DNA of 64,000 nt. Origin: Rhizobiales bacterium CCH10-E5. GTDB taxonomy: Bacteria > Pseudomonadota > Alphaproteobacteria > Rhizobiales > Beijerinckiaceae. Positions 62,265 to 64,000 of the stretch are shown in pieces. Made by a program: the position numbers and the translations under genes. The notes below the pieces were generated by a model. It did no database searches, was not told where the DNA came from, and was given only the letters and a program-made list of their open reading frames with translations. The first letter of the stretch is position 1. Each line of letters opens with the position of its first letter. The stretch spans positions 62,001 to 126,000 of the forward strand of contig LSIG01000110.1 of assembly GCA_001556125.1 (NCBI GenBank), given 5' to 3'.

Positions 62265-63533
62265 TCAGGCCGAGGCCGACTTCGCCTCGTCCTCGCGCTC
62301 CGAGTAGATGAACAGAGGGCGAGACTTGGATTCCACGGCCTCCGGGCCGATCACGACCTGCTCGACGCCCTCGAGGCCCGGCAGCTCGTACATCGTCTCG
62401 AGCAGGATGCCCTCCATGATGGAGCGCAGGCCGCGCGCGCCGGTCTTGCGCTCGATCGCCTTGCGGGCGATCAGGCCAACCGCCTCGTCGGTGAAGGTCA
62501 GCTCGGTGTCCTCCATCTCGAAGAGACGCTGATACTGCTTGACCAGCGCGTTCTTCGGCTCGGTCAGGATGGTCTTCAGCGCGGCCTCGTCGAGATCCTC
62601 CAGCGTCGCCAGGACCGGCAGACGGCCGACGAATTCCGGGATCAGACCGAACTTCAGCAGATCCTCGGGCTCGACCTCACGGAAGATCGCCCCCGTGCGG
62701 CGCTCGTCGGGGCCCTTCACGGTCGCACCGAAGCCGATCGAGGTGCCCTTGCCGCGGCCCGCGATGATCTTGTCGAGGCCGGCGAAGGCGCCGCCGCAGA
62801 TGAAGAGGATGTTGGTGGTGTCGACCTGCAGGAACTCTTGCTGCGGATGCTTGCGCCCGCCCTGCGGCGGCACGGAGGCGACGGTGCCTTCCATGATCTT
62901 GAGCAGGGCCTGCTGCACGCCCTCGCCCGAGACGTCGCGCGTGATCGACGGGTTGTCGGACTTGCGGCTGATCTTGTCGATCTCGTCGATGTAGACGATG
63001 CCGCGCTGCGCCCGCTCGACATTATAGTCGGAGGCCTGGAGCAGCTTGAGGATGATGTTCTCGACATCCTCGCCGACATAGCCGGCTTCGGTCAGCGTCG
63101 TCGCGTCGGCCATGGTGAAGGGCACGTCGAGGATGCGGGCCAGCGTCTGCGCGAGCAGCGTCTTTCCCGAGCCGGTCGGCCCGATCAGCAGGATGTTGGA
63201 CTTCGCCAGCTCGACGTCGTTGTGCTTCGTCGCGTGCGAGAGGCGCTTGTAATGGTTGTGGACAGCGACGGAGAGCACCTTCTTGGCGTGCTCCTGGCCG
63301 ATGACGTAGTCGTCCAGAACCTTGCGGATCTCCTTCGGCGTCGGCACCCCGTCCTTGGACTTGACCAGCGCGGACTTCGATTCCTCGCGGATGATGTCCA
63401 TGCAGAGCTCGACGCATTCGTCGCAGATGAACACGGTCGGACCCGCAATGAGCTTGCGAACCTCGTGCTGGCTCTTGCCGCAGAAGGAGCAGTAGAGCGT
63501 GCTCTTGGAATCGCCGCCGCTGACCTTACTCAT
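62265..63533 (-). CDS. clpX: ATP-dependent Clp protease ATP-binding subunit ClpX
   Basis: ClpX unfolds tagged substrates and feeds them to ClpP. The 422-residue protein has the N-terminal zinc-binding domain (Cys15, Cys18, Cys37, Cys40 in CSFCGK and CDECVELC) and Walker [16 protein letters not shown]. The pore and sensor motifs include [17 protein letters not shown] and [13 protein letters not shown], and the ClpP-contact IGF-type loop is in [12 protein letters not shown]. The length is standard. It lies 288 bp after clpP. Confidence 0.98.
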   Translation of the reverse strand: MSKVSGGDSKSTLYCSFCGKSQHEVRKLIAGPTVFICDECVELCMDIIREESKSALVKSKDGVPTPKEIRKVLDDYVIGQEHAKKVLSVAVHNHYKRLSHATKHNDVELAKSNILLIGPTGSGKTLLAQTLARILDVPFTMADATTLTEAGYVGEDVENIILKLLQASDYNVERAQRGIVYIDEIDKISRKSDNPSITRDVSGEGVQQALLKIMEGTVASVPPQGGRKHPQQEFLQVDTTNILFICGGAFAGLDKIIAGRGKGTSIGFGATVKGPDERRTGAIFREVEPEDLLKFGLIPEFVGRLPVLATLEDLDEAALKTILTEPKNALVKQYQRLFEMEDTELTFTDEAVGLIARKAIERKTGARGLRSIMEGILLETMYELPGLEGVEQVVIGPEAVESKSRPLFIYSEREDEAKSASA

Positions 63534-63821
63534 CGTCCATCTCCATTCTCGGAGCCGGAGACCACATCAGCCCTAAGCGGATGCAACCGTCGTCTCTTCG
63601 TCATCATAGGCGTCCAGTTCACGATCATCAGGTTAACGGCCCGTTCCGAGACGCCTGATTTCGCGGCTGATCCACAAGCGGATCAGCGTGGGACACCGGC
63701 GGGATCATCCCGCATCCGTCCGATTCCCCATGCAAACACGGGGCCGGCCACCTGGCAATATGGGGACTCGGCGAGGCCGAGCCAACCCATCTGCAACGCG
63801 CCCGCTGGTCGCAGCCGCGAT

Positions 63822-64000
63822 CAGGCCGGGTCCTCGGGGCGCTTGTCGATGACCTTGTCGATGAGCCCGAACTCGCGGGCCGCCTCGGCGGTCATGAAAT
63901 TGTCGCGCTCGAGAGCCGCCTCGATCTCGGCATAGGTGCGGCCGGTGTGGTTGACATAGATTTCGTTCAGCCGGCGCTTCAGGCTCTCGACCTCGCGGGC
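63822..64000 (-). CDS. clpP: ATP-dependent Clp protease proteolytic subunit, N-terminus cut by window edge
   Basis: Only the last 58 or so residues are visible, ending [12 protein letters not shown]. The stretch [20 protein letters not shown] followed by [18 protein letters not shown] is the ClpP C-terminal domain; the Asp of the catalytic triad lies just outside in many ClpP proteins. The position before clpX on the same strand confirms the name. The rest of the gene lies beyond the right edge. Confidence 0.94.

Noticed and set aside
60270..63935. Open frame of 1221 codons on the plus strand
   Set aside because: It lies opposite lon and clpX, which have complete family motifs. Long antisense frames are expected in DNA this GC-rich, and its translation is low-complexity (Leu, Arg, Asp, Glu, Val).

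Overview
The window is GC-rich chromosomal DNA from an alphaproteobacterium. It is almost certainly of the order Hyphomicrobiales: the gene orders fabF-acpP-fabG-fabD, rpsF-rpsR-DUF2232-rplI-dnaB-alr-radA-cvpA-purF, nuoA-N-birA-rnj-mce-DUF1467 and clpP-clpX-lon are typical of that order. A Bosea-like genus is a guess from gene order and repeat style only. Both edges cut genes: fabF on the left and clpP on the right.

Layout. 0-3.4 kb: type II fatty-acid synthesis genes on the minus strand. 3.7-12.8 kb: plus-strand housekeeping genes (ribosomal proteins S6, S18 and L9, helicase DnaB, alanine racemase, RadA, CvpA, PurF). 13-19 kb: an SDR oxidoreductase, GTPase Der, a YfgM-like protein, QueA, and two cyclophilins around a proline-rich envelope protein. 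19-23 kb: DUF1467, RidA-like, methylmalonyl-CoA epimerase, RNase J and a biotin ligase lacking the DNA-binding domain. 23-38.5 kb: a complete 14-subunit complex I operon (nuoA to nuoN) on the minus strand, with two small, translationally coupled membrane-protein genes between nuoH and nuoI. 38.8-45.9 kb: a mixed accessory stretch (HdeA-like protein, M15-like protein with a missing ligand, molybdate-type binding protein, hybrid sensor kinase with a divergent response regulator, TadG-like protein, and a 5'-truncated EAL gene). 46-57 kb: a catabolic island of four amidohydrolases around a complete dipeptide-type ABC importer, with a promoter-overlapping inverted repeat but no regulator gene. 57-64 kb: tRNA-Asp, tRNA-Val, a chemoreceptor with a c-type heme motif, lon, clpX and partial clpP.

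How it works together. Most of the window is core metabolism, respiration, translation and proteolysis. The part most likely to be undescribed is the 46-57 kb island. I read it as an uptake-and-hydrolysis pathway for an unknown small nitrogenous compound: the ABC importer would bring it in and three divergent amidohydrolases plus a cytosine-deaminase-like enzyme would deaminate or open it. Several intergenic inverted repeats of types common in this order sit between housekeeping genes. An orphan plus-strand terminator near 19.35 kb, with no gene before it, points to a possible small RNA.
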